Shown here: positions 1-8,208 of the stretch, one piece after another
How positions within the stretch are numbered: position 1 is the stretch's first letter
How the letters are laid out: the number at the start of each line of letters is the position of its first letter
Assembly (NCBI GenBank): GCA_002298995.1
Contig: DBMO01000042.1
Span: forward strand, 1 to 34,383
From: Desulfarculales bacterium UBA696
GTDB lineage: Bacteria > Desulfobacterota > Syntrophobacteria > Syntrophobacterales > Syntrophobacteraceae
Reading direction: 5' to 3'
DNA: 34,383 nt
Made by a program: the position numbers and the translations under genes
The notes under the pieces: model-generated
Told to the model about the DNA's origin: nothing
What the model saw: the letters and a program-made list of their open reading frames with translations, nothing else
Databases searched by the model: none

Positions 1-437
1 TTTCGTCATAATGCCAGATCACGCGGGTGGCCCAGGCAGCTTCTGCCTGGGTCCGGGACAAGAGGGTGGTTGGACTGATTCAGAGATGAGAATGTGAGCC
101 TGCGGCGTAGGATGTTCAACCCCGGAGGGCATGTCACCCTCTTGCCAAAGGCACGGGCAACGAAGAACAGTTGCCCATGTCACCCGTGAACACTTCTTCC
201 CGTGGGACCCCGAGTGGACTCCATTTAAAAAAATATTAATTCCGTTTCCCCGATCTTACTTGGGTCGATCCGGCCGGCAAGGTCGGGAGACCTTGCCACA
301 ACCGGGTTGGCGCTCGACGCGCCGCAAAGGTGCCTGGAGCGAAACCCATCACCACCAGGTCGCTCCCCGGCCCTCCAAAACCATACCCTCCAAAATTATA
401 CCTTGAACACGACCCAAGTGTTCAGCATCATGATGCG
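1..437. other. Gene-free stretch with hairpins and repeats
   Basis: No convincing gene. Open frames here lack ribosome sites and recognisable protein character. The stretch lies downstream of the minus-strand acyltransferase gene ending at 438. It holds a 9-bp hairpin with a 3-nt loop at 31-51, a second 9-bp hairpin at 276-297 (entered separately as a dispersed repeat), a 7-bp inverted repeat (155-161 with 170-176), and a 10-bp direct repeat catgtcaccc at 130-139 and 176-185. None has a T-run that would make it a clear terminator. Confidence 0.6.
276..303 (-). repeat. Palindromic dispersed repeat, copy A
   Basis: On the minus strand this reads GGTTGTGGCAAGGTC, loop TCCC, then GACCTTGCC, giving a perfect 9-bp stem (276-284 with 289-297). 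The core GGTTRTGGC followed by GGTYTYCCG also appears, degenerate, at 14327-14350 and 18648-18677, both intergenic. This is the best preserved of the three copies. A REP/BIME-like or non-autonomous mobile repeat is inferred. Confidence 0.5.
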
Positions 438-1181
438 CTATTCTTCCCGCATCCACCTTGCCACTATTTCGTCGGGGTATCCCCTGTGGAAGTGCTTCGT
501 CCAGGGATAGGCGGGGCGGTTGCTGCCGTCTCTCAACATTATTTCCTCGACCCTGCAGCGAACCTTGGCGGGAACGCCGAAAACGGCCGTGTGGGGTTCA
601 ACGTCTTTTGTAACCAGGCTCGATGCGCCAACCAGTGAGTGTTCCCCTACCTTGATGCCCGAAAGAACGCAGGCGGCGGCCGAGATTACCGCATGGTCGA
701 AAATTTCCGGACCGGCCTTCACCAGGTCGTTCGGGGGATGAGGATCGTTTGTCAGAACAGCATGGGGAAATATCCAGACGAAATCATGAAGGATGCTGCC
801 CTGGGCGATGTAGATATTTGACTGGAACCTGACGTGGTCCCCGATTTGGCAATGCCCCTGAATGTCGCAAAGTGTCCCAATCTGGAAGCCCTTGCCGGCG
901 GTGGTCAGCTCCCTTACCGAAGCCCTGTTGCCGGTGTTGAGGCCTTCGCCGAAGGTCGAGCCTTCATAGAAAAGGGAATAGCCGCGGATAAGGGAATTGC
1001 GGCCGATGATCAGCGGTTTTCCCCCGGCCAGTGGCGTCGGATAGCCCAGGGTGCAATAATCCTCGATAATTGTTCCTTCGTGGATTTCCACATTTGCATG
1101 AATGGTGCAAAAACTGCCGATCTTCACGTCTTCGGCAATTCTTGCATTCTTGTCGATTCTGCTGAAATCACCAACCAGCAT
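438..1181 (-). CDS. Left-handed beta-helix (hexapeptide) acyltransferase
   Basis: A 247-residue soluble protein made almost entirely of hexapeptide repeats ([LIV]-G-x4 pattern), the left-handed parallel beta-helix of acyl-CoA-dependent sugar acyltransferases. Residues 139-150 contain PHAVLTNDPHPP, matching the loop found in sugar N-acetyltransferases of the WlbB/QdtC/FdtC group; a GVPAK turn near the C-terminus is also typical. A short helical tail follows (about 215-247). The ATG is preceded by GGAGG at 5 nt. It is the last gene of the minus-strand glycan operon, 61 nt after the GT-C-like gene. Inference: it N- or O-acetylates the deoxyamino sugar made by the upstream FdtB/FdtD-like enzymes. 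The substrate cannot be read from the sequence. Confidence 0.85.
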   Translation of the reverse strand: MLVGDFSRIDKNARIAEDVKIGSFCTIHANVEIHEGTIIEDYCTLGYPTPLAGGKPLIIGRNSLIRGYSLFYEGSTFGEGLNTGNRASVRELTTAGKGFQIGTLCDIQGHCQIGDHVRFQSNIYIAQGSILHDFVWIFPHAVLTNDPHPPNDLVKAGPEIFDHAVISAAACVLSGIKVGEHSLVGASSLVTKDVEPHTAVFGVPAKVRCRVEEIMLRDGSNRPAYPWTKHFHRGYPDEIVARWMREE

Positions 1182-1242
1182 TATTCCTCCGTATCGGTCA
1201 CCCGGACCTGGATTTATATCTTGGGCCCGGCTTCGAGCAGAT

Positions 1243-3150
1243 TTACCTCGATACCCTGCAGCGCATTTCCAGTTCCTTTAGCTCGAGTCTTTGCGGCTTC
1301 ATGACCGGATCGAACCTGAAATCCTCCTGAAATCCGTTAGCGCTGGCAAGCTCGAACACCACTTCCCTGCATTCCCCTCCGCCATCTACCGGCACTACTT
1401 GGGAAAAGGAACCGTCAAAGCGCTTCTGCCCGGGGGGCTTATAGAAAACCTGAACCGAATCGTCTTCATCGACCCGCATGAGCGCTACCACCTGGAGAAG
1501 AAGGCAACTCCTTAGCACCTCGGGAGGTCCTGTCTTGATAATTATCATGGGATCGTCCGCGGCCTTAAACCGATAGCCGACCTCCCCGGCCTGTATCTCC
1601 GGAAGGTTGCGGAAGCCCAAGTCCGTCCGAGCTGTCCTGGAAAGCTGGAAAATGGGCGCTGGATCTTTCGTCCCAACCGGTATGATCGGAAAGTGGGGAA
1701 GGGAGCGGACAAAAGAAGCTCCCACGCCTTTGGCGTAAATGACGGAGCGTAACAGGTCGACCGGATAGAGCTGGCTGCACATTACGGCATCCTCGCCGTT
1801 CCGCAGTGCCGAAGAGATGCAGTTTACCCCCGTTGCCCGAGGCACCGCCCCCCGCCGGTAATATGATTCCTCCCGAAGGATGCCCACGAAAGCCAGCACT
1901 GTAAAGAGAGTCGTTATCACAACCAGGAGTCCGGTGGGGTTGAGTTCCGGGGCGAACTTCATTCTGCCCAGACCTTTAAATGCCGCAGCGGCCAGCCAGG
2001 GCCAGAGAAGCGTAACCCAGAAGAAATGAAACCTTGCAGTTCCGTAAGCGAAACTCGATTGGACCTCGGGTGGCCGCAGGTGGGTCCGTCCCGCGGCAAC
2101 GAGGAGAAGGTAGGCGAAGACAGCAGCAAAAAGGGCTGTCAAAATCATCCCGGTACCTGCTTCCGAGAGGGTTTGCAGCTTTTTTCCAAAAAGGGCCCCG
2201 CCGAACCGCAATACCGCCACGGCCGCGGCCCCGAACAAAAGAACGGCCGGAATAATATGCAGGCTCGAAGGCCCCGGGAAAAGGGATTTGCCGACCACTC
2301 CAAAGAGGAAGAGCCAGAATTCCTTCTCGTTGGGAAGCGCCAAACTGTTTGACGCTTGCGCAACGCCTTTCTGGAAGAATGCTATCACCCAAATCTGCGG
2401 TATCAGAGTAAGAATGCCCGCCATGGCGAGCGCCAGCCCCCCAACTATCATCGGCCTGCGCTCGGAGCGCTGAATAAAAAGTCCCGACACGAAAACCACC
2501 ATCCCCATGGCCAGCGTAGAAAAAGCGCCCGAGATGTAGGAAAGCCCTGCAAGTATTCCGAGGATGAAAACGAACGGCGTGCTCGACCGATCACTCCATT
2601 TCCTGCCGGTAATGATGTAGATGGCCGCAAGATCGAATACGAGCGGAAGCGCGTGATGGTAGGCGATATTCTGGAATCCCCAGTAGCTGCAAGGACTCAG
2701 CATCAGGACAGTAAGGCCGAAGGCGCATGCCGCCGTATACCGGTCCCCGAGGCGCGCCGCAAGGAGTTTCCACTGAAGCAAAAGCAACAGTCCCAACACG
2801 GTTAACATCGAAATTAGCTGGTAGGCGACGGAATTTCCGTCCAACAGGCGCTGCGCGATTGAATCGAGCGTTTTTCCGACCGGGAAAAGGGTATCATTCG
2901 CCGGATGAAACAGATATCGCGGATCGAATGATCCTATGCCCCCGGGATTGTAGAAGCCCCAGTCGTCCCAGAGCGGGATATCGATGCCGTATCGGAGCCA
3001 CGAGAGCGCATTGTAAGCAAGGGCCAGAACCGGCGCACAGATTAGGACCCAAAACGCTATTTTCCGCGGTAGCTCACGTTCGTAAAACTTGCTCCCAATC
3101 CAGAGCAGAGGCCTCAATATGAGGATCAGGAAATCCGTTGTCTTGCTCAT
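1243..3150 (-). CDS. Polytopic membrane protein, GT-C glycosyltransferase-like
   Basis: A 635-residue integral membrane protein with roughly ten hydrophobic segments in its first two-thirds, then a soluble C-terminal region of about 150 residues (predicted periplasmic). After the first membrane helix comes a D-D-W motif (Asp62, Asp63), in the place where GT-C glycosyltransferases carry catalytic acidic residues in their first extracytoplasmic loop. The frame stays open upstream to 3522, but the real start is the ATG at 3150, overlapping the gtrA-like stop as ATGA (3147-3150), which implies translational coupling; the longer version would lie wholly over gtrA. Inference: it transfers a lipid-carrier-linked sugar to a surface glycan, the role of the serotype-specific Gtr protein in GtrA/GtrB systems. 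No family name is certain. Confidence 0.75.
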   Translation of the reverse strand: MSKTTDFLILILRPLLWIGSKFYERELPRKIAFWVLICAPVLALAYNALSWLRYGIDIPLWDDWGFYNPGGIGSFDPRYLFHPANDTLFPVGKTLDSIAQRLLDGNSVAYQLISMLTVLGLLLLLQWKLLAARLGDRYTAACAFGLTVLMLSPCSYWGFQNIAYHHALPLVFDLAAIYIITGRKWSDRSSTPFVFILGILAGLSYISGAFSTLAMGMVVFVSGLFIQRSERRPMIVGGLALAMAGILTLIPQIWVIAFFQKGVAQASNSLALPNEKEFWLFLFGVVGKSLFPGPSSLHIIPAVLLFGAAAVAVLRFGGALFGKKLQTLSEAGTGMILTALFAAVFAYLLLVAAGRTHLRPPEVQSSFAYGTARFHFFWVTLLWPWLAAAAFKGLGRMKFAPELNPTGLLVVITTLFTVLAFVGILREESYYRRGAVPRATGVNCISSALRNGEDAVMCSQLYPVDLLRSVIYAKGVGASFVRSLPHFPIIPVGTKDPAPIFQLSRTARTDLGFRNLPEIQAGEVGYRFKAADDPMIIIKTGPPEVLRSCLLLQVVALMRVDEDDSVQVFYKPPGQKRFDGSFSQVVPVDGGGECREVVFELASANGFQEDFRFDPVMKPQRLELKELEMRCRVSR

Positions 3151-3566
3151 TTCCCTGAAAATCCCTTTCCCGTAAATACCAGTCTGGTCAAGAAGAACGT
3201 CATCGGAATGGTAAAACCGATTGCTGCCGCCGGGGCCAGCAAACTGCTCCAGCCAAGGAGTTCGACCCAGATTGAAACTATTGCCAGGCCGGCCACGTAT
3301 TGAACAACGTAAACCAGGGGAAAAAGCGCAACCGCCCTCGCGCCCCCGCTGGCTCGGAAAACGAAAACACGGTTCAGGCAGTAGGCAATTATGATTCCGG
3401 AAACAAATGCGATGGTATAGCTGACCCGGTATGAGACGAAGCGGAGCAATACGAGATACATCGCATAAGTGACCGCCGTATTGAAGGCGCCCGAGAGCAG
3501 AAACCGGACGAATGTAGACCACACTCGCCCGGGCTCCGATGGCAAAGCATCAAAGGACTCCGTCAC
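3147..3566 (-). CDS. gtrA: GtrA family membrane protein
   Basis: A 139-residue protein with four hydrophobic helices, matching the GtrA family (PF04138): RFLLSGAFNT in helix 1, YCLNRVFVF between helices 2 and 3, and FFLTRLVF near the end are typical. GtrA proteins are thought to flip undecaprenyl-phosphate-linked sugars across the inner membrane. The start is GTG at 3566, with GGGAGGG four nt upstream. It overlaps the downstream GT-C-like gene by 4 nt, so the two are coupled. With the GtrB-like glycosyltransferase at 5906-6838 it forms a plausible carrier-loading and flipping pair, although the oppositely oriented acyltransferase gene at 3970-4989 separates them. Confidence 0.88.
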   Translation of the reverse strand: MTESFDALPSEPGRVWSTFVRFLLSGAFNTAVTYAMYLVLLRFVSYRVSYTIAFVSGIIIAYCLNRVFVFRASGGARAVALFPLVYVVQYVAGLAIVSIWVELLGWSSLLAPAAAIGFTIPMTFFLTRLVFTGKGFSGK

Positions 3567-3969
3567 GAACCCTCCCTAGGGGCTTGCGCGCACGAGATCG
3601 AGCCCGCATCCCTTTCCGGGCAACTGTTAGTGTGTTCCAGGGCGTGGTCCGGCAAGAATGCATCTCCGGTGGCAAATACAGGTTTTGACAGGTCCAGACT
3701 TCCCTCGCGACGAATTTTCCGACCATAAAAAACCGGTGCATATCCTAGCACCTGCCTCCGACCGGCGGCAATATTTTTTCCGGGCCGATGCTCCTTGCCC
3801 AGCTTGACAATGGCCGCCGTCAATCGATCCGACAAAAGCTCTGGACACTGCCTGAAAGGTTCTATAGATTCAAGGGCTGGACTTAATAATATCCTGGAAT
3901 TGTAAATATGTTGCTTTTAAAGAGATCCCGCGCCGTGCGGTTAACCACCAAAGGCGCGCTGGAGAGTTA
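3567..3969. other. Divergent intergenic region
   Basis: About 400 nt between the gtrA-like gene (minus) and the AT3 acyltransferase (plus). It must hold promoters for both. Two TTGACA boxes occur on the plus strand (about 3686 and 3805) but neither has a good -10 partner. The part next to the acyltransferase (about 3880-3930) is distinctly A+T-rich. Short open frames here look non-coding. Confidence 0.5.
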
Positions 3970-4989
3970 ATGAAGGACTTGGCTGACAGCAGGAAAGGAT
4001 GGATAGATTTTTGCCGCGGCATAGCCATGCTTACGGTGATCATCGATCATACCCAGATGCTTTATCCCAAGTTCGTCGCCCAGTATACGATTTTTGCCGT
4101 GCCGATGTTTGTTTTCCTGGGCGGAATAACTTCTTCCATGTCTCTTGAGAAAACAAAAAGCCCAATCTTCCAATATGTTTGGAAGAGGTTGAAGCCAATT
4201 GTCTTCTCATACGCCATAGCGACGGCGGCATATCGCATTTACACAGATGGATTCGACTTTTCACTTTCGAATTATCTGTCGAGCCTGCTACTATTCAATG
4301 CCACGTCACCCTTCTACTTTTTAGCTTTCTATATACAGCTAGTTGCCATTTCGAGACCACTGTACTGGTGCATCAACAAATATGACAGCATCGCATTCAA
4401 AGTCGCACTGATGATCATTTTGTACCTGCTATCCGTATATATTATCAATCATGTCCGCATCTTAAACCTGCACGGTGGAGGTGCTTACCTGCTGGGGGGA
4501 ACATTTTTGCTTGTGTTCGCCATGGGGATGGTTTGCAGAAAGCCCATAGCCGCGATAACATCAAGCCCGAAGAAGGTCGTGGCCCTGTTCATTGCTTCGG
4601 TCGCGATGCTCATCATCTATGAGCGGCTTGATTGGATTCATGTGCAAATGTCGAATCCACCCGATTTGAAGGCGATTTTCTACACAATGATTATGACTGC
4701 GCTGACTATCTCATCGTTTCACTTAGCGGCAAACAACCGGACCTTCCTGGTTGAATGGGCCATGCTGTTTATCAGGACAATCGGAAAGCACTCTCTCTAC
4801 ATATATCTATACCACTTCCTGGTTATTCTACTGATAGGCAGTACCAATTGCTACTATACCCTGACAAACGATATCGAGAGATTAGCTGTTCAAACCTTGC
4901 TGCCAATAGGAATCCCTCTCTGCATGGCCTTCACCTGGCAGGCTATTTCCGCAAGATTGAAAACAGCCAATGTTTTTTCTAGATCGTAA
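3970..4989 (+). CDS. Acyltransferase 3 family membrane protein
   Basis: A 339-residue polytopic membrane protein with about ten hydrophobic segments. Its N-terminus contains WIDFCRG (Arg16) and DHTQM (His27), the Arg and His signature of acyltransferase 3 (PF01757, OafA/NodX-like) O-acyltransferases that acetylate surface polysaccharides. The ATG is preceded by ggagag. It is the only plus-strand gene in the glycan cluster, and its codons and composition are visibly A+T-richer than its neighbours', which suggests separate acquisition. Likely role: O-acetylation of the surface glycan. Its acceptor is unknown. Confidence 0.85.
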   Translation: MKDLADSRKGWIDFCRGIAMLTVIIDHTQMLYPKFVAQYTIFAVPMFVFLGGITSSMSLEKTKSPIFQYVWKRLKPIVFSYAIATAAYRIYTDGFDFSLSNYLSSLLLFNATSPFYFLAFYIQLVAISRPLYWCINKYDSIAFKVALMIILYLLSVYIINHVRILNLHGGGAYLLGGTFLLVFAMGMVCRKPIAAITSSPKKVVALFIASVAMLIIYERLDWIHVQMSNPPDLKAIFYTMIMTALTISSFHLAANNRTFLVEWAMLFIRTIGKHSLYIYLYHFLVILLIGSTNCYYTLTNDIERLAVQTLLPIGIPLCMAFTWQAISARLKTANVFSRS

Positions 4990-5036
4990 ATGTCTTAAGG
5001 TTCTCTAATGATTACCGTGCGAGTTCTTTTCGAGCT

Positions 5037-5846
5037 CTATTCCGGCGGGCGGGCTTTTACCAGCTTCAGAAATTCAGCGTAGTCGCGCACATAGTCCGCG
5101 GGGTCGTAGTATTCCGAAGCAAACACGAGCAGAACGGCATCGGCGGAATAGCGGTACTGGATTCCCCAGACCATCGGAGGCAGGTAGAGTCCCGTGTCGG
5201 GGCGGTTGAGGATGAATTCTTCCCGCGTCTGTCCATCATCGGCAATTACATTGATGCTTCCTCTTACCGCCACCAGGAATTGCTCGCATTTGAGGTGCGC
5301 GTGCTCCCCGCGGCTCTCGGCGGTTGGGACCTCTAAAACGAGGAAGTAGCGCAGCGGCTTGAACGGGATTTCCTTCTCGAATTCCCCCGCGGATAGATTG
5401 CCTCGAAGATCGTAGACCATCCGCAGGTTGTGGAACGTCACGCCTTTTACTTTGCTGGAGCGGGTCGCGGTTTCGGGGACGCCAGGGCGGATACTGTCCG
5501 CGAACTGCACCGGGGATGTTTCGACGTAGCCCGTAATGCGGGCGGGATTTCCTTCCACGATGGCCAGCGGAGGCACGGAGCGGGTAACCACCGCCCCCGG
5601 GGCAATCCTTGCCCTGATGCCGATCTTGACCCCGGAGAGCACCGTCGCGTTTGCGCCGATTTCGGCCCCGGCACATATCACGGTACCATCGCCGCCTTCC
5701 CGGCCCTCGGACAAAACCACGGCGCCGGGTCCGACAGTAACGCCATCGCCAATCAGCGCCCCATCCGCCACGTATGACCCCGGCATCAGGACGGCACTCT
5801 CCGCAATGCAGCGGCGAGCCTTCGGGGGCATAAGCGCACCTTCCAT
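5037..5846 (-). CDS. fdtD: Bifunctional hexapeptide / dTDP-sugar 3,4-ketoisomerase (FdtD-like)
   Basis: A 269-residue two-domain protein. Residues about 10-105 are hexapeptide repeats (left-handed beta-helix) ending in a GNPARITGY turn. Residues about 130-265 are a WxcM/FdtA/QdtA-type cupin with the active-site H-x-H (His182, His184 in RGEHAHLKC) and a C-terminal YYDPADYVRDY block. The cupin should convert dTDP-4-keto-6-deoxyglucose to the 3-keto isomer. The same fusion is known as FdtD of Shewanella denitrificans. The N-terminal half is shorter than usual and lacks the TND loop of active sugar N-acetyltransferases. Start chosen as ATG 5846 (AAAGGA six nt upstream); ATG 5831 or an upstream TTG at 5867 are alternatives. 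It follows the GtrB-like gene after 59 nt. Confidence 0.85.
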   Translation of the reverse strand: MEGALMPPKARRCIAESAVLMPGSYVADGALIGDGVTVGPGAVVLSEGREGGDGTVICAGAEIGANATVLSGVKIGIRARIAPGAVVTRSVPPLAIVEGNPARITGYVETSPVQFADSIRPGVPETATRSSKVKGVTFHNLRMVYDLRGNLSAGEFEKEIPFKPLRYFLVLEVPTAESRGEHAHLKCEQFLVAVRGSINVIADDGQTREEFILNRPDTGLYLPPMVWGIQYRYSADAVLLVFASEYYDPADYVRDYAEFLKLVKARPPE

Positions 5847-5905
5847 TCCTAATCCTTTGTGTCCCAATCCCTGAATTTCCTTGAATCCCTTAAATCCCCG
5901 GGTTC
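5844..5905 (-). repeat. Purine-rich degenerate short tandem repeat
   Basis: Between the GtrB-like and FdtD-like genes the minus strand is a run of near-repeats of GGGATT(T/C)AAG units, about 9-11 nt each, reaching into the ribosome-binding region of the FdtD-like gene. Slippage here could alter spacing or start choice. The function is unknown. Confidence 0.35.
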
Positions 5906-6838
5906 CTAAGTACCACCATTCCTGTGCATTCGGAGCACCACATGAAGGGGTCGTGCTTTTGTGTTTTCGTAAGTACGCCAGGCATATGAGCCCACGACTC
6001 CGAGGCCGAAAAGGTTAAGTGCCCCGAAAAAAACTATCGCAAGGATTGTTGCCGAGTATCCGGGTACCGCAATTATACCCATAGCCCTGGAGAGGGCAAC
6101 AACCAGTCCGAACAGGACCGAAGCCATCATGCCGGCGGCGCCCGTCCTTATGAGCAATCGGATGGGCAAGTCGGTGAAGGAGAAGACGCTGTCCATCATG
6201 TAATTTAGTTTTTTTCGCAGCGTCCAGGCGGATTTGCCGTGCTTGCGCTCGAGCCTCTCGTAGGTGAGGAGCTTTCGCCTGTAGCCCAGCCAAAAGATTT
6301 GGGCGATGAGCGAACTGTGCCTTTCTTCCAACTGGAGCAACTGGTCCCGGAAAGCGCGATTGCATGCGAAAATGTCAACTCCGCCGGGTGGAATTTCGGG
6401 AACGACGAACCTGCGGTAGAGTCCCCAGAAGATCCGGGCGGGCAACCGCGCAGCCAGGGGGTCCATGCGCAATTCTCTCACGCCGACGACCACATCGACA
6501 TCCTCCGAGCGCAGTTCTTCGTCCATCCTGATGATGAGTTCGGGAGGTTCCTGAAGGTCGGCGGCCATGACAGCGAATCGTTCGCCATTCCCGATTTCAA
6601 GGCCGCAGCGTATCGCCGCGAAAGAGCCGAAATTTCGAGAAAGCAGGGCGAGCGTGGATTTAAAGGTCCGTTTTGGCAGCGAATCCCTCAGAATTTCGTA
6701 ACACCTGTCCGGGCTGCCGTCTACAACGAACACGGCTTCGAAATCACCCCCGAGTTTTCGGTCAAAAGACTCGACGGCATCGAGCAGTTCGGGGATAGAG
6801 CCTTCGTTGCGGTAGACGGGGATAACAACAGTCAGCAA
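5906..6838 (-). CDS. Family 2 glycosyltransferase, GtrB/DPM1-like
   Basis: A 310-residue glycosyltransferase of family GT2. The N-terminal GT-A fold starts at LTVVIPVYRNEGS and includes VVDGSPDRC and AADLQEPPE (the nucleotide/metal region). Two C-terminal membrane helices (about residues 230-257 and 264-290) are the hallmark of GtrB/ArnC/DPM1 enzymes, which load a sugar onto undecaprenyl or dolichyl phosphate on the cytoplasmic face. The frame opens upstream to 6946 inside the aminotransferase gene, but I place the start at TTG 6838, two nt past the aminotransferase stop and nine nt after AGAGGGG; TTG 6844 is the alternative. Coupling to the aminotransferase suggests that the dTDP-amino sugar is its donor. 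Confidence 0.85.
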   Translation of the reverse strand: MLTVVIPVYRNEGSIPELLDAVESFDRKLGGDFEAVFVVDGSPDRCYEILRDSLPKRTFKSTLALLSRNFGSFAAIRCGLEIGNGERFAVMAADLQEPPELIIRMDEELRSEDVDVVVGVRELRMDPLAARLPARIFWGLYRRFVVPEIPPGGVDIFACNRAFRDQLLQLEERHSSLIAQIFWLGYRRKLLTYERLERKHGKSAWTLRKKLNYMMDSVFSFTDLPIRLLIRTGAAGMMASVLFGLVVALSRAMGIIAVPGYSATILAIVFFGALNLFGLGVVGSYAWRTYENTKARPLHVVLRMHRNGGT

Positions 6839-6840
6839 AA

Positions 6841-7962
6841 TCAAAATCCCCTCTGGTGGAAATAGAGCCGGACGGCTTCCGTGACCCGCTCGACCTGTTC
6901 GGGGCGAAGGCCGGGGAAGCAGGGCAGTGAAACCACACTGGCGCAAGCCTCCTCGGTTAGAGGCACATCACCCTTCTTCTGAGACGCTCGATAGCCTGGC
7001 TGAAGATGATCGGGAACAGGATAATGGACGTCGGTTGAAATCCCCCGCTCTTCGAGAAACAGGCGGAAACTGTCCCTTTCATCAACCTGGATAACGTAGA
7101 GATGGGCGACATAATCAGCATCGAGCGAAGAAGGGCAAGTGAGCGGCAAATCCGAGAAGGCGGCGTTATACTTAGCTGCAATACTACGCCTCTCGGTGTT
7201 CCATGCATCAAGAAGCGGAAGTTTTTCACGCAAAATCGCGGCCTGGATCTCGTCTATCCGGCTGTTTCGGCCGCCCGGCACCTTAACCTGGTACTTCGCA
7301 TCCCAGCCGTACTGGCGCAATTGTCTGAGGCGGGCCGCCAGCGATTCATCCCGGCAAACTATTGCGCCGCCATCGCCGAGCGCCCCCAGGTTTTTGGTGG
7401 GATAGAAGCTGAAGCAGCCGATGTCCCCAAAGCTGCCCGCCCGTCTGCCCCCACGCGCTGCACCGTGCGCCTGCGCACAATCCTCTATTACCGGCACGCC
7501 GGCTTTCGATGCGACCTCGGTAATTGCCTCGATATCCGCAAGCCTCCCGTACAGGTGGGTTACTATGATTGCCCGCGGGTTTAATATCAGCGCCTCGCGG
7601 ACATTTTCGGCCGCCATGTTGAGGCAGTTCGGATCTATATCAACATAGAAAGGAACAGCACCGAGCAGGCGAACCGCCGTGCTGCCATAGAAACCGGCGT
7701 TTCCGGCAACAAGCACCGTATCAATGGGCCTTACACCCAAGACGCGCAGTGCAAGTTCCAGGGCATCGGTGCCGTTTGCGGTGGTCACGCAATGCTCAAC
7801 CCCGCAATAGCTCGCAAATTCCCGTTCGAACTCCGATACTTCACTGCCCAGAACGTACCAGTGGCTATCGAGGACGCGTTTTGCCGGGCCGAGCAAATCC
7901 ACGGCGGCATTGACCGCCTGTGCGGAAAAAAGGGGAATTTTTGGAGTCATACCTGGATTCAT
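6841..7962 (-). CDS. fdtB: DegT/DnrJ/EryC1 sugar aminotransferase (FdtB/QdtB-like)
   Basis: A 373-residue PLP enzyme of the DegT/DnrJ/EryC1/StrS family. Visible features are ANGTDALEL (phosphate binding), VIEDCAQAHG with the cofactor-pyridine Asp161, and YPTKNLGALGDGG with the Schiff-base Lys190. It should transfer an amino group from glutamate to the 3-keto group of a dTDP-6-deoxyhexose; the ketoisomerase two genes downstream (5037-5846) would supply that substrate. ATG 7962 is chosen, with ATG 7950 nearly as likely; the frame is open to 8052, but the added residues do not fit the family. It is the first gene of the minus-strand glycan operon. Whether the product is Fuc3N- or Qui3N-type cannot be told. 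Confidence 0.88.
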   Translation of the reverse strand: MNPGMTPKIPLFSAQAVNAAVDLLGPAKRVLDSHWYVLGSEVSEFEREFASYCGVEHCVTTANGTDALELALRVLGVRPIDTVLVAGNAGFYGSTAVRLLGAVPFYVDIDPNCLNMAAENVREALILNPRAIIVTHLYGRLADIEAITEVASKAGVPVIEDCAQAHGAARGGRRAGSFGDIGCFSFYPTKNLGALGDGGAIVCRDESLAARLRQLRQYGWDAKYQVKVPGGRNSRIDEIQAAILREKLPLLDAWNTERRSIAAKYNAAFSDLPLTCPSSLDADYVAHLYVIQVDERDSFRLFLEERGISTDVHYPVPDHLQPGYRASQKKGDVPLTEEACASVVSLPCFPGLRPEQVERVTEAVRLYFHQRGF

Positions 7963-8090
7963 ACCCGAAATTGGAAAGGTTCGTAAAAAACCGCTTCCAA
8001 TTAAATTACCTCGTCGCACAGTGTCAACAAAATTCGCAGATAGCCTGAGCAAGTCTTTTTTCGGAAAAATGACATCGGGAGTAATAAGAA

Positions 8091-8111
8091 GGCCGAGGAA
8101 TTACCCCGGCC
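8091..8111 (-). terminator. Rho-independent terminator of the 8209-9829 gene set
   Basis: On the minus strand: GGCCGGGG, loop TAATT, CCTCGGCC (8-bp stem with one G-U pair), followed by TTCTTATTACT. It lies about 100 nt past the stop at 8209. Confidence 0.6.
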
Positions 8112-8208
8112 GTTGATCTTGCTTCGTGCCCTTCGTACTCTTCGTGGCTGAAAGTTCGATCATCCCACCGCTGAGGACACGAGGGTTGGCAGTGTGTCGT
8201 CTTGCCGG

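Noticed and set aside
131..406. Short open frames on the plus strand near the window start
   Set aside because: No ribosome site, odd composition, and they cross hairpins and a dispersed repeat.
3151..3522. N-terminal extension of the GT-C-like membrane protein frame
   Set aside because: It lies wholly over the gtrA-like gene in another frame and is low in membrane-protein character; the ATGA overlap at 3147-3150 gives a better start.
3550..3848. Overlapping minus-strand frames upstream of gtrA
   Set aside because: Three overlapping frames with no ribosome site or recognisable protein; they fit an intergenic region.
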